This document shows, in pieces, positions 9,507 through 20,690 of a DNA stretch of 24,029 nt (position 1 is the stretch's first letter; every line of letters starts with the position of its first letter). Origin of the DNA: Seminavis robusta (Eukaryota; Bacillariophyta; Bacillariophyceae; Naviculales; Naviculaceae); the NCBI GenBank assembly GCA_903772945.1, contig CAICTM010001708.1, forward strand, positions 1 to 24,029. The letters run 5' to 3'. The translations under genes and the position numbers were made by a program. Below the pieces are notes generated by a model. It was given only the letters and a program-made list of their open reading frames with translations. It did not search any database and was not told the origin of the DNA.

Positions 9507-11488
9507 TGGCCCCCAATCTGCTCATTTTGCTCGAACACAGTAACTTTGACATTTCTTTGAGCCAATCTGAGTGCTGTGATCAGGCCAGCAGCCCCACCAC
9601 CTACAACTGCAACACTCACAGATTCTCTTATCATCTCATGTCCAGTGTCTTCATTGAGGTAAAACTCCCTGCTGGCAACACCATTCATTGCAAAGCTTAT
9701 CCCCAAGAAAGAAGACCTCTGTCCCTTGGCAAGAGGATCAACAAATTCATTCCGCTGGTAGTGAAGGAGTACACAAGCTTCTTTCCAATCACCAGCAATT
9801 GTCGTTTGCCTGATTTCACTCCTCTTCAGCTTGCCAGAGGTGGTCTTGGGTGTCACACCAAGCTTGAGGACAACAACCTCAGAGGCAAACAGCCCATGGA
9901 ATTGTGAAACATGGTTGGCTATTTGAACAGCCAAATCTTCATTTTCTGACTTGTCAAAACCTTTGCGGCCCTCCACAGTAATGCCAACACTTGCATCTCC
10001 AAGCTGGAAAGCAGTGGTCCTGCCTGGACGGATGACGCCACCAAAAGTTTCGTCAATGGAGAGCTCCACGTCTGTTGGGTAGTAGTTCTTCCCATTAATG
10101 ATGATGACATCCTTGACTCTCCCAGTAACATAGAGCTGCCCATCAAGGATCTTGCCCAAGTCACCAGTATCAAGCCACATCCCATCATAGCCTGGCAAAG
10201 AATTGGCAAAATTTGAGGTGGTTAATTTTGGCTGACCATAGTACCCAGCTGTCACCCTTGGTGACTGGGCCCAGATAGTGCCAACTTGTCCATCCAAAAC
10301 CTCAATTCCATCCTGTACGATTCGAAGCTTGATGGTTGGGGAATCTACTACACCACAGCTGACAAGCTCCTCAAAGTCTGGATTTGCTGGTCCGCCAGTA
10401 AGAAACACCACCGACTCAGCCATACCATAGATGTTGTAGATATGTTCAGGCTTGATGGAAAGGGTCTTGGCCACTGCAGCCAAAACGTGGCTTTGTGCGG
10501 GTTCACCCCCAAACATGGCTCGCCTTACACAACTCCAGTCAGCTGTTCGGTTGGCCTGTTGCAACCTCTTGAGGAGCAATGCATATGCAAAGTTGGGGGC
10601 ACAAGTAAGGGTGGCCTTGTAGGTCTCTACCATGTCACTCCATAGAAGTGGATTGACCACAAAATCCAAAGGGGATGCCATGACAAGGGAACTTCCAGCA
10701 TAGAGTGTAGTCATGAAGCCTGCCACAAGCCCCATATCTGTAGGAGCAAAAGGAAGATAAAAAATGAGAGGATTATGGCTTTTTAAAGCAGCATTGGGAA
10801 CAGCAAATTTGAGCTTACCATGGTATTGTGGGACCCACAAGGCTCCCACTGTAGTGTCAACATTGGAAGCATTTGTACCGGACATGGCAGAAATAGCAAT
10901 GCAATTTTCTGCAAGGCTTCGGTGGCTGATCATGACTCCTTTGGGTCGTCCAGTGCTGCCAGAGGTGTATTGAATAAAGCAGACTTCCTCAGGTTCCCCA
11001 TTGTAGGTCTCATATCCTTTGGGCTTGTTGGGGTTGCCCTTCTTGATTGGTAGCGTATCAGTTCCAATCCACTTCACTCCAGTCTTGTAGAGGACACTAG
11101 CTGCAGTCATGGCAGTAGCAAACGCTTTAGTTGTGAGCGCATACTTGGCTCCGGCATCCTTGGCAAATCCACGGAACTTGGGCATATCCGTCTTGAGCTG
11201 GTTGGGGTTGGGTGGATAGATGGATCAGGGGATGACTCCAATCTTCATGGCACCGAACATGCCAGCCAAGAACTCGAGGCCAAAGGGATAGGCGATCATG
11301 ACTCGATCACCCTTTTTGCATCCCAGCTTGAGGAGACGAGCAGCAACAGCATTGGATTGGTCTTCCAGCTGCTTGAATGTCATCTTGTTTTGCTCTTCAC
11401 ACTTCTTGTTGACCCACGTAAAGACAACCTTGTCAGGGGTCGCAGTAGCATGGAGGTTGAGGGCCTCAAGGATGCTTGAGAAAATCAT
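9507..11488 (-). CDS. N-terminal block of the disrupted copy: FAAL adenylation domain and start of FAD fold
   Basis: This is the fatty-acyl-AMP ligase block. FAALs activate fatty acids as acyl-adenylates and pass them to a carrier protein rather than to CoA. Visible motifs are the phosphate-binding loop YTSGSTGRPKG, the FAAL-typical PQYHDMGL formed by splicing, SPLDFVVNPLLW, APNFAYALLLKR, TGDLG, GRVKDVIIINGKNYYP and the A10-type TTSGKLKR lysine. The final part (from about 9,620 down) begins the FAD domain: a beta strand, GGGAAG, and an acidic residue ending strand 2 (VFEQ) followed by IGGH. Translation from 11,488 meets TGA at codon 88. If that stop is not read through, an internal ATG at 11,185 could give only a truncated domain lacking the N-terminal subdomain start. 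Confidence 0.75.
10738..10818 (-). other. Intron 1 of the minus-strand gene
   Basis: 81 bp, donor GTAAGC, acceptor CTCCTACAG, phase 1. Splicing restores PQYH-D-MGL. The paralog has an intron at the same codon and phase. It is 27 codons long and has no in-frame stop, so an unspliced message would stay open here. Confidence 0.85.
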
Positions 11489-13892
11489 TGTTGTTGAGGG
11501 GGATGTAAAATTTTGATGCTTGATTTCTTGTTACTAGTACTCGTTTGTGTGCTTCCTTTTGCTTTTGTGGGGTTTGGTTTGGTTCGCGAAAGTGCACTGC
11601 AGTTGCTTGCGGCTTGCGATGATCCGGTGAGGAATGCTCGGACTTCCTAGCTCTTCCATGCTGTTCTAACTCTTGGGACGGAACAGAGAGCGAGGCCGCC
11701 ATGTACAACAGGAACATTGAGATTTATGAGAGTTGGGAGGTTGGATTTAAAGGCTTTTTCTTCTTGTGAGCAAATCTTACGAATCAAAACTTCATACTTT
11801 CTGTAGACGGCCAAAGACAAGATACACACCGGCTTCATAAATATCAGAGGCCACCAAGGGCTGTGGTGGACGAACACCGGATGGCTTGCCTTCTATCAGT
11901 TTGCCACCCGGGGTGGAAGAAAGAAGAGAAAGAGCTCATGGTACCAGGGACCTGCTTTCCGTACTACTAGCTAGCTAACTTGTTAGCTAGCTAGCTAGAG
12001 AACAAAAAAGCAACAAGCCTTCGGCGCGATATCATAAACACTACCATACCGTACCGGTACCAGAGAAAGTGCACTACGTCCTGGATCACAAAATGTACAT
12101 ACTAGTACGTCTGATGTTATTGATGGCAAGCCCATGCGATCAACGTACTCTGCATTAGTTCCCACAATAGTAATGAGTTTGCTCCCATGTTCTGCTTTTG
12201 GCTAAACTGGCGTACTGCTGGTCCTGTTGAAGCGCCCACCTCAAGCCACACATGACGGGCGTGTTGATGGCAGAGAGGTTCTCTCCTCTTTGACCTGGAT
12301 TCTGTCATTTTCTGAAGCTCTTTTTGATCACTCTCGGTGCTGCATCCTTGAAACGGGCACGACTTTGTTCACGTACGCTGTTCCCAGAGTACTAATAGGC
12401 TACCCGATTTCACGAGCAGAATGAAGCTGTTTTCCAACCATACAAGGCGAGGCTCGTCGTGTACTCGTACATTTTGAACGCCCGAGCAAAGCTGATTGGT
12501 GGTTAGTCCACCGGTGGGCGGCTTCAAAGTACATCGGCGGGGTCCATTGGTCTTCGTTGGCGACTTGCTTGACTGCTCGGCTGCGGTGGACGTTACGATG
12601 TGCATTGTGTCACTCCACCTACCGTACAGTCTGTGGGCTCTCCGTACCGACACGGTTCCTGGTACAGAAAGACACCATCCGCAGAGAAGAATCGAACAAC
12701 AAACACACCAGCCACCACGGTAGTACATTGCATCATTAGCTAATAAACAATGACAACACTATCATCAGCCATAAGTCAACAAGAAGGAACTGCAAAGCTA
12801 CAACCTCCGTCGTCAACATGGCGCCCATGTTCCTGTCGCTTTCATACAGATTCGATTCGGCAAGTATTCGCGGCAGCGGCTTGTACCGGTACCAGTACTT
12901 CCGAACTCCTCAGCTCCACTGATACATTGCTCAATTCCGTCCCTTTCGTATACCGGTACCGCTCCGTCCTCCGACGAAACCACGAACGAATGCATACTAC
13001 TGGCAGCTCTACTGGCAGGAAGCAATCGGAATACAGTTTTAGACGGGTACGTAACGCAAAGGTACTATTGTTAACTTAGATAAGGGTAACGCAAACGTAC
13101 TATAGGCACAGGAACGTACCTAGCTAAAACCAGGTCCTGCAGCACGGTATCATACCAGTCCACAGAGTTGGCCAAGCTACTACACATTTGGTTGGCCAGC
13201 CAGCTAGATCATCTAGCAAAAAACAAAACTGGTGCTAACTAACTAGATCTAAGTAGACCACAATGTACATCAGGAAGCGGGATTTCTGTTCCAAAGTTCT
13301 TCCAATTTCCATTAAGTTGGTGAATGATGAATCGAATCGATAGAATCTGATAACCCCACGAATTCTTGCCAACCAAAGATTGGGAGATTGCCTGGGCTTG
13401 ATCGCTTGATCTATCTCTGGGGAAGTATGGGGGTTGACCCATAAGTTTTTAGTCCGTAACCAGTGGCATCGGTAGCCATCTGTCATTTATCTGTCAGACT
13501 TCCCTGCAGTTTCCCCCCATACCGGAAGCTAGCTAGTGCACTCACAATACAGAAGATGTCACTCCTTACTCTCTAGCTCTCTAGTACAGGAATCCCTCAC
13601 GATGGTACTAAGTCTTTATGTCTTTGAGTGGACTGGAGAGATAAAGCGGGATGTTTCACTGGTAAAGCTTTCAACCGTGACCAGTCGTCGAGTGTCATTT
13701 GCAGTCATTGCAGGTCCTTGAGAGCAGTTGCGGGTTTGCTGTTAGTGCCATCGTGTGTTTTGTTCTGTCTCCTCTCCTCTCGTCTCCTCTCCTCTCCTCA
13801 CAAGACCATGCAACCAAAGCACAAACAAGCAAGGAACCATGCACCCAGCCAGTCCAAGCACAACAAATTCCAACCACCAACTGTAAGAAACA
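11489..13892. promoter_or_regulatory. 2.4-kb divergent intergenic region between the two megasynthases
   Basis: No convincing gene. The short open frames on both strands (for example around 12,370-12,730) overlap one another and show no motifs. The region must contain both promoters and 5' leaders. Visible structure: a perfect 12-bp inverted pair CTAGCTAGCTAA/TTAGCTAGCTAG at 11,967-11,994, several TACCGGTA palindromes (near 12,053, 12,887 and 12,953), a CTCCT-rich tract at about 13,765-13,800, and CAAC/ACCA-rich leader just before the plus-strand ATG. No TATA box is assigned. That expression is shared or opposed is inference from the head-to-head layout only. Confidence 0.4.
13765..13800 (+). 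repeat. CTCCT-rich pyrimidine tract in the 5' leader
   Basis: Repeated CTCCT units on the plus strand, ending about 90 bp before the start codon of the plus-strand gene. It could lie in the core promoter or 5' leader; the minus-strand paralog has no matching tract at the same distance. Confidence 0.7.
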
Positions 13893-16800
13893 ATGAAGTT
13901 CTCGACCATCCTTGAGGCATTGGCCCACCACACCAGAGAATCACCAAACAAGGTGGTGGTGACTTGGGTAGACATCAAGTGTAAGGAACAGAACAAGATG
14001 ACATTCAAGCAGCTGGAGGACACATCCAATGCCGTGGCAGGTCGTCTTCTCAAATTGGGATGCAAGAAAGGAGATCGTGTCATGGTGGCATACCCCTTCG
14101 GCCTCGAGTTTTTGGCTGGCATGTTCGGTGCCATGAAGATTGGAGTTATCCCCTGCTCCATCTACCCACCCAATCCAAATCAGCTCAAGACGGATATGCC
14201 AAAGTTCCGCAGATTTGCCGATGATGCTGGAGCCAAGTATGCCCTAAGCACCAGTACTTTTGCTACTGCCATGACCGCAGCCAGCATCCTCTACAAGACT
14301 GGTGTTACGTGGATTGGAACCGACAGGCTACAAATGAAGAAGAGCAATCCAAAAAAGCCCAAAGATTATGAGACATTTGTGGGAGAGCCAACAGATATCT
14401 GCTTCATCCAGTACACCTCTGGAAGTACGGGACGTCCAAAAGGAGTCATGATCAGCCACAACAATTTGTCCGAAACGTGCAAGGCTGGAGTTTCTTTGAC
14501 GGATTGTTTGGGACCTGATGATTTGGAAGTCCTATGGGTTCCACAATACCATGGTAAGTTCCTACCACAAATACCACTACATTAGTATGTTATGTTATGA
14601 TTCGTTCCTCACTTCGCTGCTGTTTGACCAGACATGGGACTTGTCACTGGGTTTATGGGTGCTGTATATTCGGCTGGCCCCCTTGTTATGGCATCTCCCT
14701 TGGATTTCATTGTCAATCCATTACTGTGGACTGATATGGTTGAGAAATATCAGGCCACCATCACTTCTGCTCCCAACTTTGCTTATGCTTTGCTCCTCAA
14801 GCGCTTGGAGCAGGCCGACAGGAAAGCAGACTGGAGTTGTGTGAAGCGTGCCATGTTTGGTGGGGAACCCGCCCAGCACCATGTTGTGGAAGCAGTGGCA
14901 AAGACTCTTTTGGTCAAGCCTGAGCATGTCTACAATATCTATGGCATGGCTGAAATGGTAGTGCTTGTAACTGGCGGGCCAGCCAAGGCAGACACTGAAG
15001 GACTTGTTTGCTGTGGGGAAGTAGATTCACCTACCCTCAAGCTTCGAATTGTACAGGATGGACAAGAGGTGGAGGATGGACAGGTTGGAAGTATCTGGGC
15101 CCAGTCACCTCGGGTTGCTGCCGGATACTATGGCCAGTCTGAGCTAACCACCGTTACCTTTGCCAATGCATTGCCCAGCTATGATGGTTCCTGGCTTGAC
15201 ACTGGTGATTTGGGAAAGATTGTTGATGGGCAGATGTACATCACAGGCAGACTCAAAGATGTCATCATCATTAATGGCAAGAACTACTATCCAAGCGATG
15301 TTGAGCTCTCTATTGATGAAGCTTTTGGTGATGTTATCCGTCCAGGAAGAACCAGTGCCTTTCAGCATGGCGATGCAAGTGTTGGAATTACTGTGGAGGG
15401 CCGCAAGGGGTTTGACAAGTCAGAAAATGAAGAATTGGCTGTCCAAATAGCCAACCATGTATCCCAAGTGCATGGACTTTTTGCCACAGAGGTTGTTGTC
15501 CTGAAATTGGGTGTGACACCAAAAACCACCTCTGGCAAGCTTAAACGAAGCGAGATTCGGCAGACAACTATGACTGGTGACTGGAAAGGAGCTTCCATAC
15601 TACTTCAATTCAAGTGGCAGGAAGCTCTTACTCCTCTTGAGAAGAGTCAGCATCCCTCTTTTCTTGAGAGAAGCTTTTCAATGCATGGCATTGGCAGCAA
15701 TGATTCTTATCTGAATGAAGAAACTGAACATGAAATCATGAGGCAATCGATGAGTACTGGTAACTGGAACTTTGAGGAGCTTCCTGACAGTGACCTCAAC
15801 CAAACAAATACCCTCCCCAGCAAAGCTGTTGAAGCAGTTCATGCTGTGGAGTGCAACCCCAGCAAGTTGGAAGAGTATTTCTCTGAGCTTCATCTATCTG
15901 GGGTCTCTGGCATTGAAGAAGCTTGGTCCAGAGCCGTCAAGACAACAGCTGCAATGCAAGTCATGTGCTCCCAAATCCTGAAGCATCTTGAGGACAAGCA
16001 CCCAACCATCTGCCAGCTTGCTCACAGTCTTGTTGTGAATCCAGACTGGATTTTGATTGATGACAGGACAGATTTCCTTTCGCAGCTGGTGCACCAAATC
16101 TTTGTCCTTCAATGGGTGACAACATTCATGGTGGATAACCCATCGTCCATGGAGCAAAAGTTGCAGAAGGATGCCGAGTGGGAAGGCACTCATGAGACTA
16201 CTCAAACGGTCCCAACCGAGCTACAAGAGATGCTGGACCTACCAGATCAAGACCCGATTTATGGGAAGTGGCCATTCTTTACTTGGATAAAGAACAGGTC
16301 AGTGCGTGCACTACTGAACATTGTCCTAAAAAGTTTGGGACCAGCTGAAAGCCCGACCATTAATGCAGAGGTTGAAAGAATCAATAACCTCCTGTGTTTA
16401 AATATGTTTGAGGCTATTTGGGTGGAGCAAAAAAATGGACACGAGGACAATTCAGAAGTCGGCAGGAGACTTGCTACAAATCCTGTGATGACAGCCACAA
16501 CCCAATCAAAGAAGGTTTTGATGGAGCATGCATGTGATACAAGTGCTTTGAATAATCTGTACATTGATTGGGATATGCATATTGTGGCCTGTAAGTTGCT
16601 TTTTCTCAACAATGCCATCTTGGGAATGTATGGTAAAATCTCACTGTGGTGTTACTTTGTTGATTCTAAATTCAGGGGTTGGAGACAGAAATTCTTCCAC
16701 CTGGTCCTTGTCTAAATTGCTGCTTCCTTGCATCATCGGAGATGTCAATGCACATTTCTTCTATGCAAGGTTGATTAGTCTGCACCTGGTTACACAGGCT

Positions 16801-19428
16801 GTGGGAAGGAAGCTGATGTTTAACAAGTTCCATAATGAACCAATCCTGTCAAGAAGAGCACTGCATTATTTTGGGAAGCTGAACCTCTCCTGTGCAGAAA
16901 AGTGTGGATACGTCCGACTGGAACCAGAAAGCAAACATCACCTTGCTCTTGATGAACATTTCTGGCTGTCCAAGTTTGACCAGTGGGGGTTGGCAAACCT
17001 TCCAGCAAAGACAAGCACTGCAGACCCCATGTTGCATGATACTGCAGTTGCTCGAGCCGTGGCCCCAGATAGAGTGTCTGCCAGGTCTATGGACGCAATA
17101 ATGTCTGTTTTTGGTTCACAAATTGACACATCAAAACCATGGGTTGAGAATGGGCTCACTTCCCTTAAGAGTGCAGAGCTCAGAAACAAGATTGAGGAAG
17201 AGATACATGTAGTTCTCCCTGCCAACTTTGAACAGCTCTACCCAACACCAGAGGCGCTTTCCACCTTCTTGGAGGCATCAAAGATGAAAACGTTTCCAAA
17301 GAAAGAGAATTACAATCACCCCGACTTCCTTTGGAACTCCTCAAGATCTAGGTTGAGCAAGGCACAGCTAGCATGGCTCCAAAGCCTTGCCTCAACTGTG
17401 ATTCTCCTACTGATTGTTGTCTCCATTGTGCCATCCTACTTTCTTGTGTCCTGGCTTATGGACCAGTGTGACTCCACCAAAGTTGGGGAATGCAACAGCT
17501 CAGTTGTTTGGCTGCTTTTGCCCCTGGCATTTCCTCTGTACATTCTCTCTTTTTCCATCATTGTTGTGTTCTGCAAGTATGCAGTCACTGGGACATATTT
17601 GCACAGACATATTGAAATCCTGTCTTGGGGTTACCTTCAATGGTGGTTTGTTGACAGACTTGTGGAAGTCTGGGAATCGCTTGTTGGACATCTTGTTGTG
17701 GAAACAAAATTCATCTGGATCTTCTACTGGCTTCTTGGAGCAGACTTGGCAAGGACAACAAAGATCAAATCTTTTATTCGGGAATTTGATCTTGTGAAAG
17801 TTGGTGGCAACTCTGTCATCAGTCACCCTATAAAGTGCAGGAAATTCTCCCAGTCAGCAGAAGCAGGTCCAACGATTACCTTCCGACCCATCACGGTTGG
17901 GGAAAGATGTCATGTGTCTGGGATGGTCAGCCCAGGTGCTTCCATTGGAGATGACAGCAAGGTGGAGAAACTGTCTGTTGTTGAAGAAGGGGTTCAAGTG
18001 CCAGATGGAGTACTTGCCAGAGGCAATCCAGCATGCCATGCTGGCTCGTTTGAGCCTTCAAATTCAAAGTACCGGGAAGAATGTCTGTTGGATGCCTTCA
18101 AGATAGTATGGCTTTTCGTTGAAGCATATCACTACTTTGCGCTTTCCTTCCTTGTCCATGCCACACTCAACAAAATCTTGCCATTGTGGCGCTATTCTAC
18201 CATTCTCCATTGGTTCCTGCTTTTTCCGTTCTCCTCCTTCCTTGGTCTCCTCACAAGCATTGCACTCAAATGGTTTCTGATTGGGAAACGTGATGCATCC
18301 GATGAATATGAAGGTTCACTGTGGAGGCAAGCAACCAACTGGGCCTGTGACTTCCACTTCCGTGTAGCTGCTTTGCCCATCACTCCACTCATTGGCCACT
18401 CAAAACTATGGAACATCATTCTTTTCCTTCATGGTCTTGATGTTGACTTGAGATCAGAACTAAATTTCACTCCATTCACCAAGTTCTCTCCTTCAAGGGT
18501 GGACTTTGTGAAGATCCGGAAGTCCTTTGTCGCAACCATCACCTTTGATTTTGATTGTAAAGCTGACTCCAAAATTGAGATCATCAACAGTAGTGTGGGC
18601 TACAGCGTTAATCTTCACCCTGGTGTCAAGATAGTTCGGTCAATGATCCCACCAAGGACCAACCTGTCCGACAGTGTCTATGATCTGAACAAAGCAACAC
18701 CAAAATCGAAGTCATCCATCCTTATGAACATCTTTCTTCCAGAATTGTCACAACAAATTCTCAACATTATTCTTTTCGCAAGCCTCATACCTGCCTATGA
18801 GATTGTTTATCATGCCACCCAAACATCCTCAACTTGGATTGCAACAAGTTGCTTTTTTGCGGCATTTTTCACACTCCTTTCTGTGTGGATTCTTTCCACA
18901 AGGACGATTGAATGGCTGTTGCTGAGGCTCCCAACCAATGTTCAAGAATCTTTGTACGGAGTCTACATCAACCATGTCTGGTTTTTCCGTGTTCGAAATT
19001 TGCTGGAACTGCTCCTTTCTGGTACTCCCATGTTTACCTATTATGCTCGATTCATGGGAGCAGAGGTGGATGGCTGCCTCTGGTACTTTGGTAATGCTAT
19101 CTATGAGTACGGTTGCTTACATTTCAAAGGGAGAGCAATTGTGGACAGCTCCCATGTTAGCGGACATTACCTCGATCTCAATGGACTTACCCTTGGCGAC
19201 ACCCATGTATCAGGATTGTTGCACCCAGGATGCTATGCCCGTGCTGGGTCTGTAGTCAATGGAAATGAGCATGGCCCATGGAAAGTTTTCTTAAGAAGTG
19301 ATATGAGTGTCCATGATTCAAATTGTTTGTGGAGAGGTATGAAGAAACCCGATAGAAGTACAAGCAATCTGATTGAGAATCAGCAGGACGAATCTATCCA
19401 TCAAGTCCCACCTGAGTTTAATGTTTAG
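13893..19428 (+). CDS. FAAL / unknown middle module / carrier / membrane hexapeptide megasynthase (intact)
   Basis: Three exons, 13,893-14,553, 14,632-16,590 and 16,676-19,428, sum to 5,373 nt (1,790 aa) with no internal stop. The start ATG is shared in context with the paralog (MKFSTILEAL vs MIFSSILEAL). Residues 1-590 are a FAAL: YTSGSTGRPKG at 174-184, PQYHDMGL around 221, TGDLG at 411-415, GRLKDVIIING from 426, and the TTSGKLKR lysine at 523. Residues about 595-1,015 are a helical, soluble-looking module I do not recognise; it replaces the paralog's FAD domain. A carrier domain follows, with GLTSLKSAEL; Ser 1036 is the predicted phosphopantetheine site. From about 1,100 to the end, hydrophobic helices alternate with three hexapeptide beta-helix segments, as in Pls/PosA-type C-terminal regions. 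Inferred role: activate a fatty acid, tether it, and transfer it at a membrane to an unknown acceptor. Confidence 0.85.
14554..14631 (+). other. Intron 1 of the plus-strand gene
   Basis: 78 bp, donor GTAAGT, acceptor TTTGACCAG, phase 1. Splicing gives PQYH-D-MGL, the FAAL motif. Same position and phase as intron 1 of the minus-strand paralog. It contains an in-frame TAG if retained. Confidence 0.9.
16591..16675 (+). other. Intron 2 of the plus-strand gene
   Basis: 85 bp, donor GTAAGT, acceptor TCTAAATTCAG, phase 1. It joins ...DMHIVA to W-VGDRNSSTW, fusing the two long open frames. It lies in the unknown middle module and has no counterpart in the paralog. Confidence 0.85.
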
Positions 19429-20045
19429 CTAAGAAATGTAACGGGGGGGATAATTCCAGCATTGGCTTTATCGAAAAGACTTTTATTATGACCCAGTACT
19501 CAAATCGCGTAGAAACCTACGTAAAACTAATCACAACCAAAGAAAACCCCATAGAACGATTTGATCGAAAAAGATCGACCATGGCCAACGGCCGATCGAA
19601 AAGACTAAACAGACAAGAACAACAAGCTTATTAACACTGCCGGTCCCATTGGAGCCTCTCAGCAACAGCGGAAAGTCCTCTACGGGGCCGAACGGCCAAC
19701 CGATCAATCGATCGTGATTGCTGCCACAGAAGATACCAGTCATTCTGCGTAGAACCTGGTACACTTTCTACAGGTGATTCATCTTCGAAAATCGTAATCA
19801 CAACCACAACACCAACCAACAACAACAACAACTCGAACCAACGGCCATTGACTTGCAGCCCACAAAACTTGAAGCTCTCCCCCATTGCAATCCTACCACA
19901 ATCGGGCAAGCATCAAACTCTCGGAACAACAACTCAACTACCAGCCAACCTCCTAAGCCTTCGAAACATTCCCTCTAAATCTCACAAGACGTACCTCCAA
20001 GGTGACTAGAACCGATCCAACCAACCGGCTGTTGAATTGCATTGT
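19429..20045. other. 3' flank of the plus-strand gene and first copy of a repeat
   Basis: Non-coding. Minus-strand frames of 77-92 codons here have no motif and I reject them. A first, shorter copy of the repeat that follows is present at 19,867-19,983 (CTCTCCCCCATTGCAATCC, then ATCGGGCAAGCATCAAACTC). Confidence 0.4.
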
Positions 20046-20495
20046 CAAGAACTTGGAGCTCTCCCCCATCGAATTCCTACTACAATCGGGCAAGCATCAA
20101 ACTCTCGGAACAACAATTCAACCAACAGTCAACTTCCTAAGTCTTCGAATCATTCCCTCTAAATCTCCTGTCCCTTATATCTTCGAAACACTTCCCCTAA
20201 GTCTTCTGTCCCTTATATCTCCGAAACACTTCCTCTAAGTCTTCATCCCCTTATACCTCTGGAACATTCCCAAGAATTTGGAGCTCTCCCCCATTGCAAT
20301 CCTACTACAATCGGGCAAGCATCAAACTCTCGAACCAACAATCCAACCAACAGCCAACCTCCTAAATCTTTGAAACACCCCTTCTAAATCTCCTATCCCT
20401 TATATCTTCGAAACACTTCCCCTAAGTCTTCTGTCCCTTATATCTCCGAAACACTTCCTCTAAGTCTTCATCCCCTTATATCTCTGGAACATTCC
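20046..20495. repeat. Two tandem 225-bp repeats
   Basis: Units at 20,046-20,270 and 20,271-20,495 begin CAAGAA[C/T]TTGGAGCTCTCC and end GGAACATTCC. They share ATCGGGCAAGCATCAAACTC and CCTTATATCTTCGAAACACT. Each contains an inner repeat of about 40 bp (CGAAACACTTCC[C/T]CTAAGTCTTC). A third, partial copy lies at 19,867-19,983. They sit just upstream of the 686-residue ORF and could be its leader or the end of a mobile element. Confidence 0.75.
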
Positions 20496-20690
20496 CCCTA
20501 AGTCTCTTGCCCTTATCTTTGAGATCAACCTCCAAGCCCCTTCAAGTCATTGACCAAGTGTACCACCTTGATCTATCTTGGTGTGCAGCAGCAATCAGGA
20601 CCCTGTTGGTGTTCAAGGTTCAGGCCCCTGTTGGTGTTCAAGATTCAGGCCCCTGTAGGCGTCCAAGGCTGCTGATACTTGACCTTCTCA

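Larger units (their letters stand above)
5602..11488 (-). pseudogene. FAAL / FAD-oxidase / carrier / membrane hexapeptide megasynthase, disrupted copy
   Basis: This is the paralog of the 13,893-19,428 gene, transcribed the other way. Exons inferred from splice signals and homology are 11,488-10,819, 10,737-8,350 and 8,276-5,602. Domains in order: acyl-AMP ligase of the FAAL type (YTSGSTGRPKG; PQYH-DMGL across intron 1; TTSGKLKR); an FAD-binding Rossmann and amine-oxidase-like module (VVGGGAAGL near 9,600; FAGGWT...HEDAL near 8,070); an acyl-carrier domain (GITSLKSAEL near 7,815, first Ser the predicted phosphopantetheine site); and a membrane/left-handed-beta-helix C-terminal region. The start ATG at 11,488 matches the paralog's start context. 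Two lesions occur: TGA at 11,227-11,225 (codon 88; TGC in the paralog) and a 336-bp inverted-repeat element at 9,171-9,506 bringing several stops. Everything else is open with conserved splice sites, so inactivation is recent, or one lesion is tolerated. Without the insert the protein would be about 1,798 codons long. Confidence 0.75.

Noticed and set aside
12369..12739. Overlapping ORFs on both strands in the intergenic region
   Set aside because: They are antisense to each other, with no motif, no splice logic and no neighbour evidence.
16564..16715. Two separate genes in the plus-strand cluster, overlapping near 16.6 kb
   Set aside because: The two long frames join through an 85-bp GT-AG intron and together match the domain order of the paralog.
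19531..19909. Minus-strand ORFs downstream of the megasynthase
   Set aside because: Short, with hydrophobic stretches arising from antisense CAA/ACC runs and no recognisable domain; too weak to call.
20679..20690. TTG start for the 686-residue ORF
   Set aside because: A eukaryotic gene would normally use the ATG 12 bases downstream at 20,691.
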